Shown piece after piece: positions 1 through 9,501 of a stretch of 64,000 nt of DNA; position 1 is the stretch's first letter, and every line of letters begins with the position of its first letter. Below the pieces are notes generated by a model that saw only the letters and a list, made by a program, of their open reading frames with translations, was not told the DNA's origin and made no database searches. Made by a program: the position numbers and the translations under genes. Source of the DNA: DASZBX01 sp035943635. Its GTDB lineage: Bacteria > Actinomycetota > Actinomycetes > Streptomycetales > Catenulisporaceae. The stretch spans positions 15,797-79,796 of the forward strand of contig DASZBX010000117.1 in NCBI GenBank assembly GCA_035943635.1. Direction: 5' to 3'.

Positions 1-3000
1 CGGGCGCAGCAACGGCCTGTCCGCGCCCAACGGCCAGGCCCAACGGCGGGTGATCGACGCGGCGCTGGCCGACGCCGGACTCTCCCCGCGCGACGTGGAC
101 GCGGTGGAGGGGCACGGCACCGGTACCTCGCTGGGCGACCCGATCGAGGGCGAAGCGCTGGTGGCCGTGTACGGCCGCGACCGCCCGCCGCAGCGCCCGC
201 TGCACCTGGGCTCGGTCAAGTCGAACATCGGGCACAGCCAGGCCGCCGCCGGAGTGGCCGGGGTGCTCAAAATGATCATGGCGATGAGGTATGGGCGGCT
301 GCCGCGGACGCTGCACGTGGACGAACCCACCCCGAAAGTCGACTGGCAGGGCACGGTCGCGCTGCTGACCGAACCGGTCGCGTGGGACCGCGGGCCCGGC
401 CCCCGCCGCGCCGCGGTCTCCTCCTTCGGCATCAGCGGAACCAACGCCCACCTGATCCTCGAAGAGCCGCCCGGGGACGAGGACGAAGAAGAATCCGCGA
501 GCGCCGCCACGGCGACTGCCGTTGGCAAGGGCGACGGCGTCGACACGATGCCCGTCATCGCCTGGCCGATCTCGGCCAAGACCGAACGGGCACTCACGGC
601 GCAGGCCGCCGGACTGCTCGGCCCCGCCGGGCGCACCGACCCGGCCGATCTCGGGTACTCGCTGGCCACCACCAGATCGGCGTTCCGGCACCGCGCGGTC
701 CTGCTCGGCCGCGACCGCGACACCCTGCGGACCGGCCTGCACGGCCTGGCCGACGGCGCACCCGGCCCCGAGGCGGTGACCGGCCTGGCCACGGCCGGGC
801 GGGTCGGGATGCTGTTCACCGGCCAGGGCTCGCAGCGCCCGGGCATGGCCCTCGCGCTGGCCGAGAAGCACCCGGTCTTCGACGAGATCTGCGCCGAGCT
901 GGACAAATACCTGGAAACCCCGCTGCGCGAGATCCTCGCGGCGCCCGACAGCAGTCTGCTCGACCGCACGGACTACGCCCAAGCGGCCCTGTTCGCGGTC
1001 GAAGTCGCGCTGTTCCGGATCTACGAGGGCTGGGGCATCCGGCCGCGGGTCCTGCTCGGGCACTCGATCGGCGAGATCGCGGCGGCCCACGTCGCCGGGG
1101 TGTGGTCGCTGGCCGACGCCTGCACGCTGGTCGCCGCGCGCGGGCGGCTGATGGCCGCGCTGCCGGAGGGCGGCGCCATGCTCTCGGTCCGCGCGTCCGA
1201 GCACGACGTGCTGTCCGCGCTGGACGGGCTCGGCGGCCGGGTTTCGGTCGCGGCCGTCAACGCGGCCGACGCCGTCGTGGTGTCCGGCGCACTCGCCGAG
1301 ATCGAAGGCCTCGAAAGCCGCTGGACCGGCGAGGGGCGGCGCACCCGGCGGCTGCGGGTCAGCCACGCCTTCCACTCCCCCTTGATGGAGCCGATGCTCG
1401 CCGAGTTCGAGGCCGTCGTCGCGGGCCTGACCGCGCACGAGCCCGCGATCCCGGTCGTGTCGAACGTGACCGGGCGCCCGGCCGCAGCCGGACAGCTGAC
1501 CTCCCCCGCCTACTGGGCCGAGCACATCCGCCGCACGGTCCGCTTCCACGACGGGCTCGCCGCCGTGCGCGCCAAGGGCGTCGACATCCTGCTCGAACTC
1601 GGGCCCGACCCGGTGCTCAGCCCGCTGGTCGAGCAGGCCGTGGCCGTCCCCACGCTGCGCAAGGGCCACGACGACGAGGAGTCGGTACTGCGTGCGCTGG
1701 CCACGGCCTGGGCGCACGGAGCCGGTGTGGACTGGCCCGCGGTGTTCGCCCCGGCCGCTGCCCGCGCGGTGGCCCTGCCGACGTATCCGTTCCAGCACGA
1801 GCACTACTGGCTGTCCACACCGGCCACCGCCGACGTCGCAGCCGCCGGACTCGAACGCAGCGCGCACCCGTTCCTGAGCGCCGTGGTCGATCTCGCCGAC
1901 AACGACGGCCGAGTCCTGACCGGGCGACTGTCGCTGGCCGAGCACCCATGGCTGGCCGGGCACCGCGTGCACGACACCCTGCTGCTGCCCGCGGCCGCGT
2001 TCATCGAACTGGCCCTGCACGCCGGGGAGCTGACCGGGTGCGAGGTGGTGCGCGACCTGACTTTGCAGGCGCCGCTGACCTTGCCCGAAGACGGCGGCAT
2101 CCGGATCCAGATCCAGGTCGGCGCCCCGGACGAGACGGGCGGGCGGACCGTGGGCGTGTTCTCCCGCACCGAGGACGGCCCCTGGGTGCAGCACGCCGCG
2201 GGCCTGCTCGCGCCCGGCGGCTCCCCGGGCGAACCGGACCCGGCCCCGTGGCCGCCGCCCGGCCTGGTGCCGACGATCGGCAGCGAGATCTACGACCGGC
2301 CCGAGCTGGCCGGCGGCTGGGACTACACCGGCGCGTTCCGCGGGATGGGCCGGGTCTGGCTGCGCGAGCTGCCCGACGGCGGCAGCGAGGTGTACGGCGA
2401 GGTCGCGCTGCCCGCCGAGTACGAGTCCGAGGCCGGCCGCTACCGCCTGCATCCGGCGCTGCTGGACGCGGCGCTGCAGACCGTCGGGCTCGGCCCGTTC
2501 CTGCGCGCGGTGGACACCGGCGGCGGCTCCATGCCGTTCAGCTGGTCGGGGGTCACCCTGCACCGGCCCGCACCGGCCAAACTCCGGGTCCGGGTGCGCG
2601 GCGCCGACGGCCAGGTGTCGCTGGCCCTCGCCGACCAGGACGGCCGGCCGGTGGCGACCGTGCAGAACCTGCTGTGGCGGCCGATCCCGGCCCGGCTGTC
2701 GGCGCCGTCCGGGCGCCGCGGGGACCCGCTGCTGCTCGGCCTGGACTGGCTGGCGGCCACCGGATCCGCCGACGACGCGCGGGCCGAGATGTATCGAATA
2801 CCGGACTGCGCCGGGCCGGACGTTCCGGCCCGGGTCCGGGCCACCGTCGAGCAGGTGGCCGGTGACCTGGCCGGATGGCTGGCCGACGAGCGTCACGCCG
2901 GTTCGCGGCGGGCGGTGCTCACCCGCGGTGCGGTCGCCGCCGGGCCTGGTGAGAGCACCGGCCTGGTCGCGGCGGCCGCGCTCGGCCTGGCCCGCGCCGC

Positions 3001-5500
3001 GCAGGCCGAGAGTCCCGGACGGATCGTGCTGGTCGACGTCGACGCCGACGTCGACGATCCCGCCACGCAGGACGCTGCGATGGCCCTGGCCCTGGCCACG
3101 GGCGCGCCGCAGGTCGCGGTCCGCGGCGGCCGGGCGCTGGTGCCGGTGCTGCGCCCGGCCGACGCCGACGGGCTGCTGACCGTCCCCGAGGAACCGGCCT
3201 GGCGGCTCGCGGCCGGCGGCTCGGGCACCCTGGACGGCCTCGCGCTGGTCCCGTTCCCCGAGGCCCTGGCACCGCTCGGCGCCCGCGAGGTGCGGGTCGA
3301 GGTGCGGGCCGCCGGGGTGAACTTCCGCGATGTGCTGATCAGCCTGGGCATGTATCCCGGCGCCGCGATCCCGGGCGCCGAGGCCGCGGGCGTGGTGCTG
3401 GAGACCGGCGCCGAGGTGGCCCGGGTACGTCCCGGCGACCGGGTGACCGGCGTGTTCGACGGCGCGTTCGGGCCGGTCGCGGTCACCGACGAACGCCTGG
3501 TCGCGCCGCTGCCGCCGGCCTGGTCCTTCCCGGACGCCGCGGGCGTGCCGATCGCCTGGTTCACCGCGTACCACGGCCTGGCCGACCTGGCCCGGCTGCG
3601 GGCCGGGGAGAGCGTGCTGATCCACTCCGGGGCCGGGGGCGTCGGAATCGCGGCGATCCAGCTGGCCCGGCACCTGGGCGCCGAGGTGTTCGCCACCGCC
3701 AGCCCGGGCAAATGGGCCGTGCTGCGCGAGCTCGGGCTCCAGGACGACCACCTCGCCTCCACCCGCACCACCGACTTCGAGCAGCACTTGCGCGCGGCCA
3801 CCGGCGGGCGCGGGGTGGACGTCGTGCTCAACTCGCTCACCGGCGAGTTCCTGGACGCGTCGCTGCGGCTGCTCGCCCCCGGCGGGCGGTTCATCGAGAT
3901 CGGCAAGGCCGACCCGCGCGACCCTGCACAACTGGCCGAGCGGGGCATCGCCTATCAGGCGTTCGACCTGGTCGCGTCGGCCGGTCCGGACCGGATCGCC
4001 ACGATCGCCGCCGAACTGTTCCCGCTCTTCGAACAGGGTGTGCTGCACCTGCCGCCGCGGCGTGACTGGGATCTGCGGCGGGCGCCGGAGGCGCTGCGGT
4101 TCGTCAGCCAGGCCCGGCACGTGGGCAAAGTCGTGCTCACCGTGCCGCGTCCGGCCCGGCCCGAGGAGACGGTGCTGATCACCGGCGCCTCCGGCCGTCT
4201 GGGCGGCGACCTGGCCCGGCACCTGGCCCGGACCGGCGCCCGGCGGCTGCTGCTGGTCAGCCGGCGCGGCCCGGACGCGCCCGGCACCGGCGCACTGGTC
4301 GCCGAGCTGACCGCGGCCGGGGCCGCGGTGTCGGTGGTCGCCGCCGACATCGGTTCCCGCGCGGACGTCCGGCGGGTGCTGGACGGCATCGCGCCGCAGC
4401 ACCCGCTCGGCGCCGTCGTGCACGCGGCTGGCGTGCTGGCCGACGGGGTGCTCGGCTCGATCGGCGGCGAGCAGTTGGAGCGGGTGCTGCGTCCCAAGGT
4501 GGACGGCGCCTGGCACCTGCACGAGCTGACCCGGGACGCGCCGCCGGCCGAATTCGTGTGCTTCTCCTCCGCGGCCGGGGTGCTGGGCGCGGCCGGGCAG
4601 GGTGCGTACGGCGCGGCCAACGCTTTCCTGGACGCGCTGATGACCGAGCGGCGCGCCGCGGGCCTGCCCGGGCGGTCGCTGGCCTGGGGACTGTGGGCGC
4701 CGGACGCCCAGGACGCTGCGGGCGCGGGCATGGCGGGCGGGCTCGGCGCCGCCGACTGGGCCCGGCTCGGCCGCGGCGGCATGCTCGGCCTGACCACCGA
4801 ACAGGGCCTGGAACTGTGGGACGCGGCGCGGGCCGACGACCGGGCGCTGCTGGCCCCGATGCGCCTGGACCTGGCCGCGATCGGCGGGCTGGACGAGCGC
4901 GAGGTCCCGGCGATGCTGCGCGGCCTGGCCGGACGGTCCGGGCGGCGGCGCGCGGCCAAGCCTGCGGCCGCGGGGGCGGTGACTTCCGAGGATCTGGGCG
5001 CGTTGGACCCGGCGCGGCGGCGCGGGCGGCTGCACGAAGTGGTCCGGGTGCACGTGGCCGCGGTGCTGGGCTACGGCTCGGCCGACGAGGTCACCGTCGA
5101 CCTGCCCTTCCACGACCTGGGTTTCGATTCGCTGACCTCGGTGGAGCTGCGCAACCGGATCTCGGGCGCGACCGGGCTGCAGCTGCCCGCCACCCTCGCC
5201 TTCGACCAGCCGACTCCGCTGGCCCTGATCGAGCACCTGGAGGCCGAGCTCGCCCGAACGGTCGCAGCGCCCGCACCCGCACCCGCCCCTTCGGTCCTGG
5301 ACGGCCTGGACGGCCTGGCCGCCCTGGAGTCAGCCGCCGCCGGACTGGACGAGGAGTCCCGCGGCCGGGTGCGCGACCGACTCAGGGCATTGCTGGACGT
5401 GCTGGCGCCCGGCGACCAGGGCGGCACCGGCCGGGCGGCGCTGAGCTCGGCGACCACCGTGGAAGACCTGTTCGACTTCGTGGACCGTGAGTTCGGCTGA
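1..5500 (+). CDS. Modular type I PKS, one complete reducing module minus its KS start (5' partial)
   Basis: The gene enters from the left edge in the frame of base 2, so only the C-terminal part of the ketosynthase is present (HGTGT near 113, NIGH near 228). An AT follows, with GHSIGE near 1060 and HAFHS near 1365; this pairing predicts malonyl-CoA. Then come DH (about 1855-2680), ER (about 3220-4120, NADPH loop SGAGGVG near 3625), KR (about 4170-4720, Ser/Tyr/Asn catalytic set, LAD in the LDD position, so probably B type) and ACP (GFDSL near 5125). The C-terminal tail looks like a docking helix for the next protein, which starts 14 bases downstream. The module should add a fully reduced two-carbon unit. 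The DH is odd: the HxxxGxxxxP motif reads HxxxDxxxxP and the usual YGPAF reads YTGAF. Module assignment is firm; DH activity is uncertain. Confidence 0.95.
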   Translation, partial: GRSNGLSAPNGQAQRRVIDAALADAGLSPRDVDAVEGHGTGTSLGDPIEGEALVAVYGRDRPPQRPLHLGSVKSNIGHSQAAAGVAGVLKMIMAMRYGRLPRTLHVDEPTPKVDWQGTVALLTEPVAWDRGPGPRRAAVSSFGISGTNAHLILEEPPGDEDEEESASAATATAVGKGDGVDTMPVIAWPISAKTERALTAQAAGLLGPAGRTDPADLGYSLATTRSAFRHRAVLLGRDRDTLRTGLHGLADGAPGPEAVTGLATAGRVGMLFTGQGSQRPGMALALAEKHPVFDEICAELDKYLETPLREILAAPDSSLLDRTDYAQAALFAVEVALFRIYEGWGIRPRVLLGHSIGEIAAAHVAGVWSLADACTLVAARGRLMAALPEGGAMLSVRASEHDVLSALDGLGGRVSVAAVNAADAVVVSGALAEIEGLESRWTGEGRRTRRLRVSHAFHSPLMEPMLAEFEAVVAGLTAHEPAIPVVSNVTGRPAAAGQLTSPAYWAEHIRRTVRFHDGLAAVRAKGVDILLELGPDPVLSPLVEQAVAVPTLRKGHDDEESVLRALATAWAHGAGVDWPAVFAPAAARAVALPTYPFQHEHYWLSTPATADVAAAGLERSAHPFLSAVVDLADNDGRVLTGRLSLAEHPWLAGHRVHDTLLLPAAAFIELALHAGELTGCEVVRDLTLQAPLTLPEDGGIRIQIQVGAPDETGGRTVGVFSRTEDGPWVQHAAGLLAPGGSPGEPDPAPWPPPGLVPTIGSEIYDRPELAGGWDYTGAFRGMGRVWLRELPDGGSEVYGEVALPAEYESEAGRYRLHPALLDAALQTVGLGPFLRAVDTGGGSMPFSWSGVTLHRPAPAKLRVRVRGADGQVSLALADQDGRPVATVQNLLWRPIPARLSAPSGRRGDPLLLGLDWLAATGSADDARAEMYRIPDCAGPDVPARVRATVEQVAGDLAGWLADERHAGSRRAVLTRGAVAAGPGESTGLVAAAALGLARAAQAESPGRIVLVDVDADVDDPATQDAAMALALATGAPQVAVRGGRALVPVLRPADADGLLTVPEEPAWRLAAGGSGTLDGLALVPFPEALAPLGAREVRVEVRAAGVNFRDVLISLGMYPGAAIPGAEAAGVVLETGAEVARVRPGDRVTGVFDGAFGPVAVTDERLVAPLPPAWSFPDAAGVPIAWFTAYHGLADLARLRAGESVLIHSGAGGVGIAAIQLARHLGAEVFATASPGKWAVLRELGLQDDHLASTRTTDFEQHLRAATGGRGVDVVLNSLTGEFLDASLRLLAPGGRFIEIGKADPRDPAQLAERGIAYQAFDLVASAGPDRIATIAAELFPLFEQGVLHLPPRRDWDLRRAPEALRFVSQARHVGKVVLTVPRPARPEETVLITGASGRLGGDLARHLARTGARRLLLVSRRGPDAPGTGALVAELTAAGAAVSVVAADIGSRADVRRVLDGIAPQHPLGAVVHAAGVLADGVLGSIGGEQLERVLRPKVDGAWHLHELTRDAPPAEFVCFSSAAGVLGAAGQGAYGAANAFLDALMTERRAAGLPGRSLAWGLWAPDAQDAAGAGMAGGLGAADWARLGRGGMLGLTTEQGLELWDAARADDRALLAPMRLDLAAIGGLDEREVPAMLRGLAGRSGRRRAAKPAAAGAVTSEDLGALDPARRRGRLHEVVRVHVAAVLGYGSADEVTVDLPFHDLGFDSLTSVELRNRISGATGLQLPATLAFDQPTPLALIEHLEAELARTVAAPAPAPAPSVLDGLDGLAALESAAAGLDEESRGRVRDRLRALLDVLAPGDQGGTGRAALSSATTVEDLFDFVDREFG

Positions 5501-5514
5501 GAGGCGTTGTGCGC

Positions 5515-8500
5515 ATGTCCCAGGAAACGAAGCTCGCCGAATACCTCAAGCGCGTCACCACCGAGCTGTACGACACCCGGGCCCGGCTGCGCGAGGCCCT
5601 GCGCCCGGACGCGGACCCGGTGGTCATCGTCGGCATGGCCTGCCGCTATCCCGGCGGTGCGGACACCCCGGACGCCCTGTGGGAGCTGCTGGTGCAGGGC
5701 AGGCGCGCGACCACCGGTTTCCCGGCCGACCGGGACTGGGACACCGACGCCGTCTACCACCCGGATCCGCAGGCCCCGGCGCCTGGCACGACCTACGTTC
5801 GATCCGGCGGCTTCCTGGACACCGCGACCGGGTTCGACGCCGGGTTCTTCGGCATCGCCCCGCGCGAGGCGATCGTGATGGACCCGCAGCACCGGATCCT
5901 GTTGGAAACCGCCTGGCATGCCCTCGAGGACGCCGGAATCGACCCGCACGCGCTGCGCGGCACCGACACGGGCGTGTTCGCCGGGATCTCGGCCGGGGAC
6001 TATGCCAGCAACCTGGCCGAGATCCCGCCCGACCTGGTCGGCCAGATCTCGATCAACAACTCGCTCAGCGTCGCGTCGGGCCGGATCGCCTACCTGCTCG
6101 GCGCGCACGGGCCGGTGTTGAGTGTGGACACCGCGTGTTCGTCGTCGCTGGTCGCCGTGCATCTGGCGGCCCAGTCCCTGCACCGGGGCGAGTGCGGACT
6201 CGCGTTGGCCGGCGGGTCCGCGGTCACCGCCACCCCGGGCCGGTTCGTCGAGTTCTCCCAGCAGCGCGCGCTGGCCCCGGACGGGCTGGTCAAACCGTTC
6301 TCCGCGGACGCCGACGGCACCGCGTGGGGCGAGGGCGCGGCGGCGGTCGTGCTGGAGAAGCTCTCCCGGGCCCGCGCCCGGGGGCACCGGGTGCTGGCCG
6401 TGCTGCGCGGGTCGGGAATCAACCATGACGGACCGTCAAACGGGCTGACCGCGCCGAACCGCCGCGCGCAGGAGCAGCTGATCCGGGAGACGCTCGACCA
6501 GGCTGGGCTGACCGGCGACGACGTGGACGCGGTGGAGGCGCACGGCACCGGCACCACCCTCGGCGATCCGATCGAGGCGCAGGCGCTCGCGGCTACGTAC
6601 GGCGACGGAAGAGCACGACCGTTCTATCTCTCCTCCAACAAGGCCGCCCTGGGGCACACCCAGGCGGCGGCCGGCATCGCCGGGGTCGTCACAACGGTCT
6701 TGGCGTTGCGGCACGGCGTGCTGCCGCCGATCGCCGGGTTCTCCCAGCCCACTGCGCACATCGACTGGCAGAACACGGCCCTGCACCCGCTCGCGCAGGC
6801 TACCGTCTGGCCTGAGACCGGCGACCGGCCCCGGCGGATGGCGGTCAGCTCCTTCGGCATGAGCGGCACCAACGCCCATCTGATCCTGGAGGAACCGCCC
6901 GCGCCCGCCGAGGCGGACACCCCCGCGCCGACGGATGCCCCGGTCTGGTCCGCCGACGGTTCGGCGGACGGCGAGCCGGCGGCGATACCGCTCACCCTGT
7001 CGGCCACCAGCCCGGCGGCGTTGGCCGCGCAGGCGCGCAGCCTGCGGGAACACCTGGACGGGCCGGGGTCGAAGGCGGAGGTCGTCGACGTCGCGTACGT
7101 CCTGTGCCGCCGCACCCAGCACCCGTACCGGGCCGTCGTGCTCGGCGACCGCGGGGACGGCTTCGCCGGTCTCGACGCCCTGGCCGAGGGGACCGCCTCG
7201 TCGCGGGTCGTCCTCGGGCATGCCGGAAGCGGCGGCGGGGTCGCGTTCGTCTTCCCCGGGCAGGGCAGCGAGTGGCCGGGCATGGGCCGGGACCTGCTGC
7301 GCACCTCGCGGGTCTTCCGGGAGACGATCGCAGCGTGCGAGGACGCGCTGTCCGAGGTGGTCGACTGGTCGGTGGGCGCGGTGCTGCGCGGCGAGGACGG
7401 CGCGGCCTCCCTGCGGCGGCCCGACGTGTTGCAACCGACGCTGCTGGCGATGACGGTCGGTCTGGCCGAGCTGTGGCGGTCCTGCGGTGTGCGGCCGGCC
7501 GCCGTGACCGGGCATTCGCAGGGCGAGATCGCCGCGGCGTGGCTGGCCGGGGCCTTGAGCCTGCCCGACGCCCTGCGGGTGTCCGCGCTGCGCAGCCGGT
7601 TGTTCACCGAGCTGAGCGGGCTGGGCGCGATGGCCTCGGTCGGCCTGTCCGCCGAGGAGACCACCGACCTGCTCTCCGGCCGGCTGGAGGTCGCCGCCGT
7701 CAACGGGCCGCGCTCCACGGTGGTCTCCGGCGACCCCGCGGAACTGGCCGCGCTGCTCGACGATTGCGAGCTCCGAGGAGTGCGCGCCCGGCGGCTGCCG
7801 ATCGAGTACGCCGCGCACTCCGCGCAGGTGGAGTCGATCCGCGACCGGCTGCTGAACGGGTTGGCCGGGATCCGGCCCGGGACCGCGACCGTGCCGTTCG
7901 TCTCCGGGGTCACCGGCGACTGGCACGACACGGCGGCTGTGCCGCTGGACGCCGCCTACTGGTACCGCAACCTGCGCGAACCGGTCCGGTTCGACCGGGC
8001 GGTCGGCACGCTGCTGGCCGGCGGCACCCTGAAGCTGATCGAGGTCAGCCCGCATCCGGTGCTGCTCGCGGCCGTTCGCGAGACGCTCGACGCGACCGGC
8101 TCCCGCGCCGCGGCCCTGGGTACTCTGCGCCGCGACCAGGGCGGCCCGGACCAGTGGACCACCGCGCTGGCCGAGGCGCACGTGGCAGGCGTGGCCGTGG
8201 ACTGGCCGACTGTGCTGGCCGGTACCGGCGGGCGCCGGATCGACCTGCCGGGCTACGCGTTCCAGCGGGAACGGTACTGGCTGGCCTCGGTCCTGCCGCG
8301 GGTGGACGGTCGTCCGGCGCCCGGCGGCCCCGCGCCGGAGAGCGCCGGCGAGCTGCTGCGCCGAGTGGCCGCGCTGGCACCGGTCGAGCGCGACGGCGCC
8401 TTGGCCGACCTGGTCGCCGGGCAGGTCGCGGTGGTGTTGCGCCGCGCCTCGGCCGAGGCCGTCCCGCGTGAGGGCACGTTCCGCGACCTGGGCTTCGAGT

Positions 8501-9501
8501 CGCTCACCGCGGTGGACCTGCGTACCCGGCTGGCTGCGGCGACCGGGATCGAGGTGCAGCTGACCGACGTCCTGAACTATCCGACCGTCACCGACCTGGC
8601 CGAGTTCCTCGGCACCCGGCTGGCCGAGGCCGCCGCTGCCGAACCGGCCGCGCCCGCCGAACCCGCCGCGGCGAGCGCGGGCGAGGGCACGCTCAGCGCG
8701 CTCTACCTCGCCGGTGTCCGCGCGGACCGCACGGTCGCGGCCATGGATCTGATCCTCGCGGCCGGCAGCCTGCGTCCCGCCTTCGCGGCCGAGGCCGCGC
8801 CCGCCGCGCCGATGTACCGGATGGCCGAGGGCACGGGCCCGGCGCTGGTCTGCACGACGGCACCGATCGCGCCGATCACCGACCTCGCGTACGGGTTCTT
8901 CGCCGCCGCGCTGCCGCACCCGCGCCCGCTGTGGATGATGCGGCCACCGGGCTTCGGACCCGGCGAACCGGTCCCGGACAGCCGCAATGCCCTGATCCAG
9001 GCGCAGGCCCGGGCCCTGCGGGACAATGACGAACTGGACCAGGTCGTCCTGGTGGGCTACTCCTCGGGCGGGTGGCTCGCACACGGCCTCGCCGCGCACC
9101 TGGAGGACATCGGGCGCCCGGCCGCCGGGCTCGTGCTCTTCGACTACTACCCGTACGCCCCGATCACCGACGAGCTGCGCGGCGACTTCATGCGCGAGCA
9201 GGCCCGCCGCTGGTCGACCGGACCGGAGGGCGCCGACCGCGCCCTGGACACCCAGCTGGGCGCGATGGGCGCCTACCAGAGCTTGTTCGCCGACTGGCGG
9301 CCCGGCCCGATCAAGACCCCGATCCTGCACGTCGCCGCGGCCGACGCGCTGCCCGGACGGCCCGCGCCCGCGCCGCAACTGCGGTTCCGGCCGTCCTGCG
9401 ACCGGGTGGTGACGCTGCCCGGCACCCACCTGACCATGCTCTCCGAGCAGGCCGAGGCCGCCGCCCGCACGGTCCAGGACTGGCTGGCCGAGGTCCGGTG
9501 A
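5515..9501 (+). CDS. Type I PKS terminal module with thioesterase (KS-AT-ACP-TE)
   Basis: The protein has about 1,328 residues. It opens with a charged coiled-coil docking segment (KLAEYLKRVT), the partner type for the tail of the preceding PKS. KS follows (DTACSSS near 6128, HGTGT near 6541, GH near 6653), then AT with GHSQG near 7508 and YAAHS near 7808, a methylmalonyl-CoA signature. ACP (GFESL near 8489) leads into a type I thioesterase with GYSSGG near 9055, an acidic residue in LFDYY near 9139 and GTHLT near 9421. There is no reductive domain, so the last beta-keto group should survive, as in PikAIV of pikromycin synthesis. The TE ends the chain by lactonisation or hydrolysis. ATG 5515 is chosen because GAGAGG at 5499-5504 lies 10 bases away; GTG 5509 is the alternative. 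The stop overlaps the next start by one base. Confidence 0.95.
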   Translation: MSQETKLAEYLKRVTTELYDTRARLREALRPDADPVVIVGMACRYPGGADTPDALWELLVQGRRATTGFPADRDWDTDAVYHPDPQAPAPGTTYVRSGGFLDTATGFDAGFFGIAPREAIVMDPQHRILLETAWHALEDAGIDPHALRGTDTGVFAGISAGDYASNLAEIPPDLVGQISINNSLSVASGRIAYLLGAHGPVLSVDTACSSSLVAVHLAAQSLHRGECGLALAGGSAVTATPGRFVEFSQQRALAPDGLVKPFSADADGTAWGEGAAAVVLEKLSRARARGHRVLAVLRGSGINHDGPSNGLTAPNRRAQEQLIRETLDQAGLTGDDVDAVEAHGTGTTLGDPIEAQALAATYGDGRARPFYLSSNKAALGHTQAAAGIAGVVTTVLALRHGVLPPIAGFSQPTAHIDWQNTALHPLAQATVWPETGDRPRRMAVSSFGMSGTNAHLILEEPPAPAEADTPAPTDAPVWSADGSADGEPAAIPLTLSATSPAALAAQARSLREHLDGPGSKAEVVDVAYVLCRRTQHPYRAVVLGDRGDGFAGLDALAEGTASSRVVLGHAGSGGGVAFVFPGQGSEWPGMGRDLLRTSRVFRETIAACEDALSEVVDWSVGAVLRGEDGAASLRRPDVLQPTLLAMTVGLAELWRSCGVRPAAVTGHSQGEIAAAWLAGALSLPDALRVSALRSRLFTELSGLGAMASVGLSAEETTDLLSGRLEVAAVNGPRSTVVSGDPAELAALLDDCELRGVRARRLPIEYAAHSAQVESIRDRLLNGLAGIRPGTATVPFVSGVTGDWHDTAAVPLDAAYWYRNLREPVRFDRAVGTLLAGGTLKLIEVSPHPVLLAAVRETLDATGSRAAALGTLRRDQGGPDQWTTALAEAHVAGVAVDWPTVLAGTGGRRIDLPGYAFQRERYWLASVLPRVDGRPAPGGPAPESAGELLRRVAALAPVERDGALADLVAGQVAVVLRRASAEAVPREGTFRDLGFESLTAVDLRTRLAAATGIEVQLTDVLNYPTVTDLAEFLGTRLAEAAAAEPAAPAEPAAASAGEGTLSALYLAGVRADRTVAAMDLILAAGSLRPAFAAEAAPAAPMYRMAEGTGPALVCTTAPIAPITDLAYGFFAAALPHPRPLWMMRPPGFGPGEPVPDSRNALIQAQARALRDNDELDQVVLVGYSSGGWLAHGLAAHLEDIGRPAAGLVLFDYYPYAPITDELRGDFMREQARRWSTGPEGADRALDTQLGAMGAYQSLFADWRPGPIKTPILHVAAADALPGRPAPAPQLRFRPSCDRVVTLPGTHLTMLSEQAEAAARTVQDWLAEVR

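Noticed and set aside
6436..9429. 997-codon minus-strand frame opposite the terminal PKS module
   Set aside because: Shadow frame with Arg/Gly/Gln-rich composition; the plus strand carries recognisable KS, AT, ACP and TE motifs.
9072..9500. Upstream extension of the third PKS protein
   Set aside because: It would run through the TE domain of the previous gene in another frame. ATG 9501 begins directly before the KS and overlaps the previous stop.
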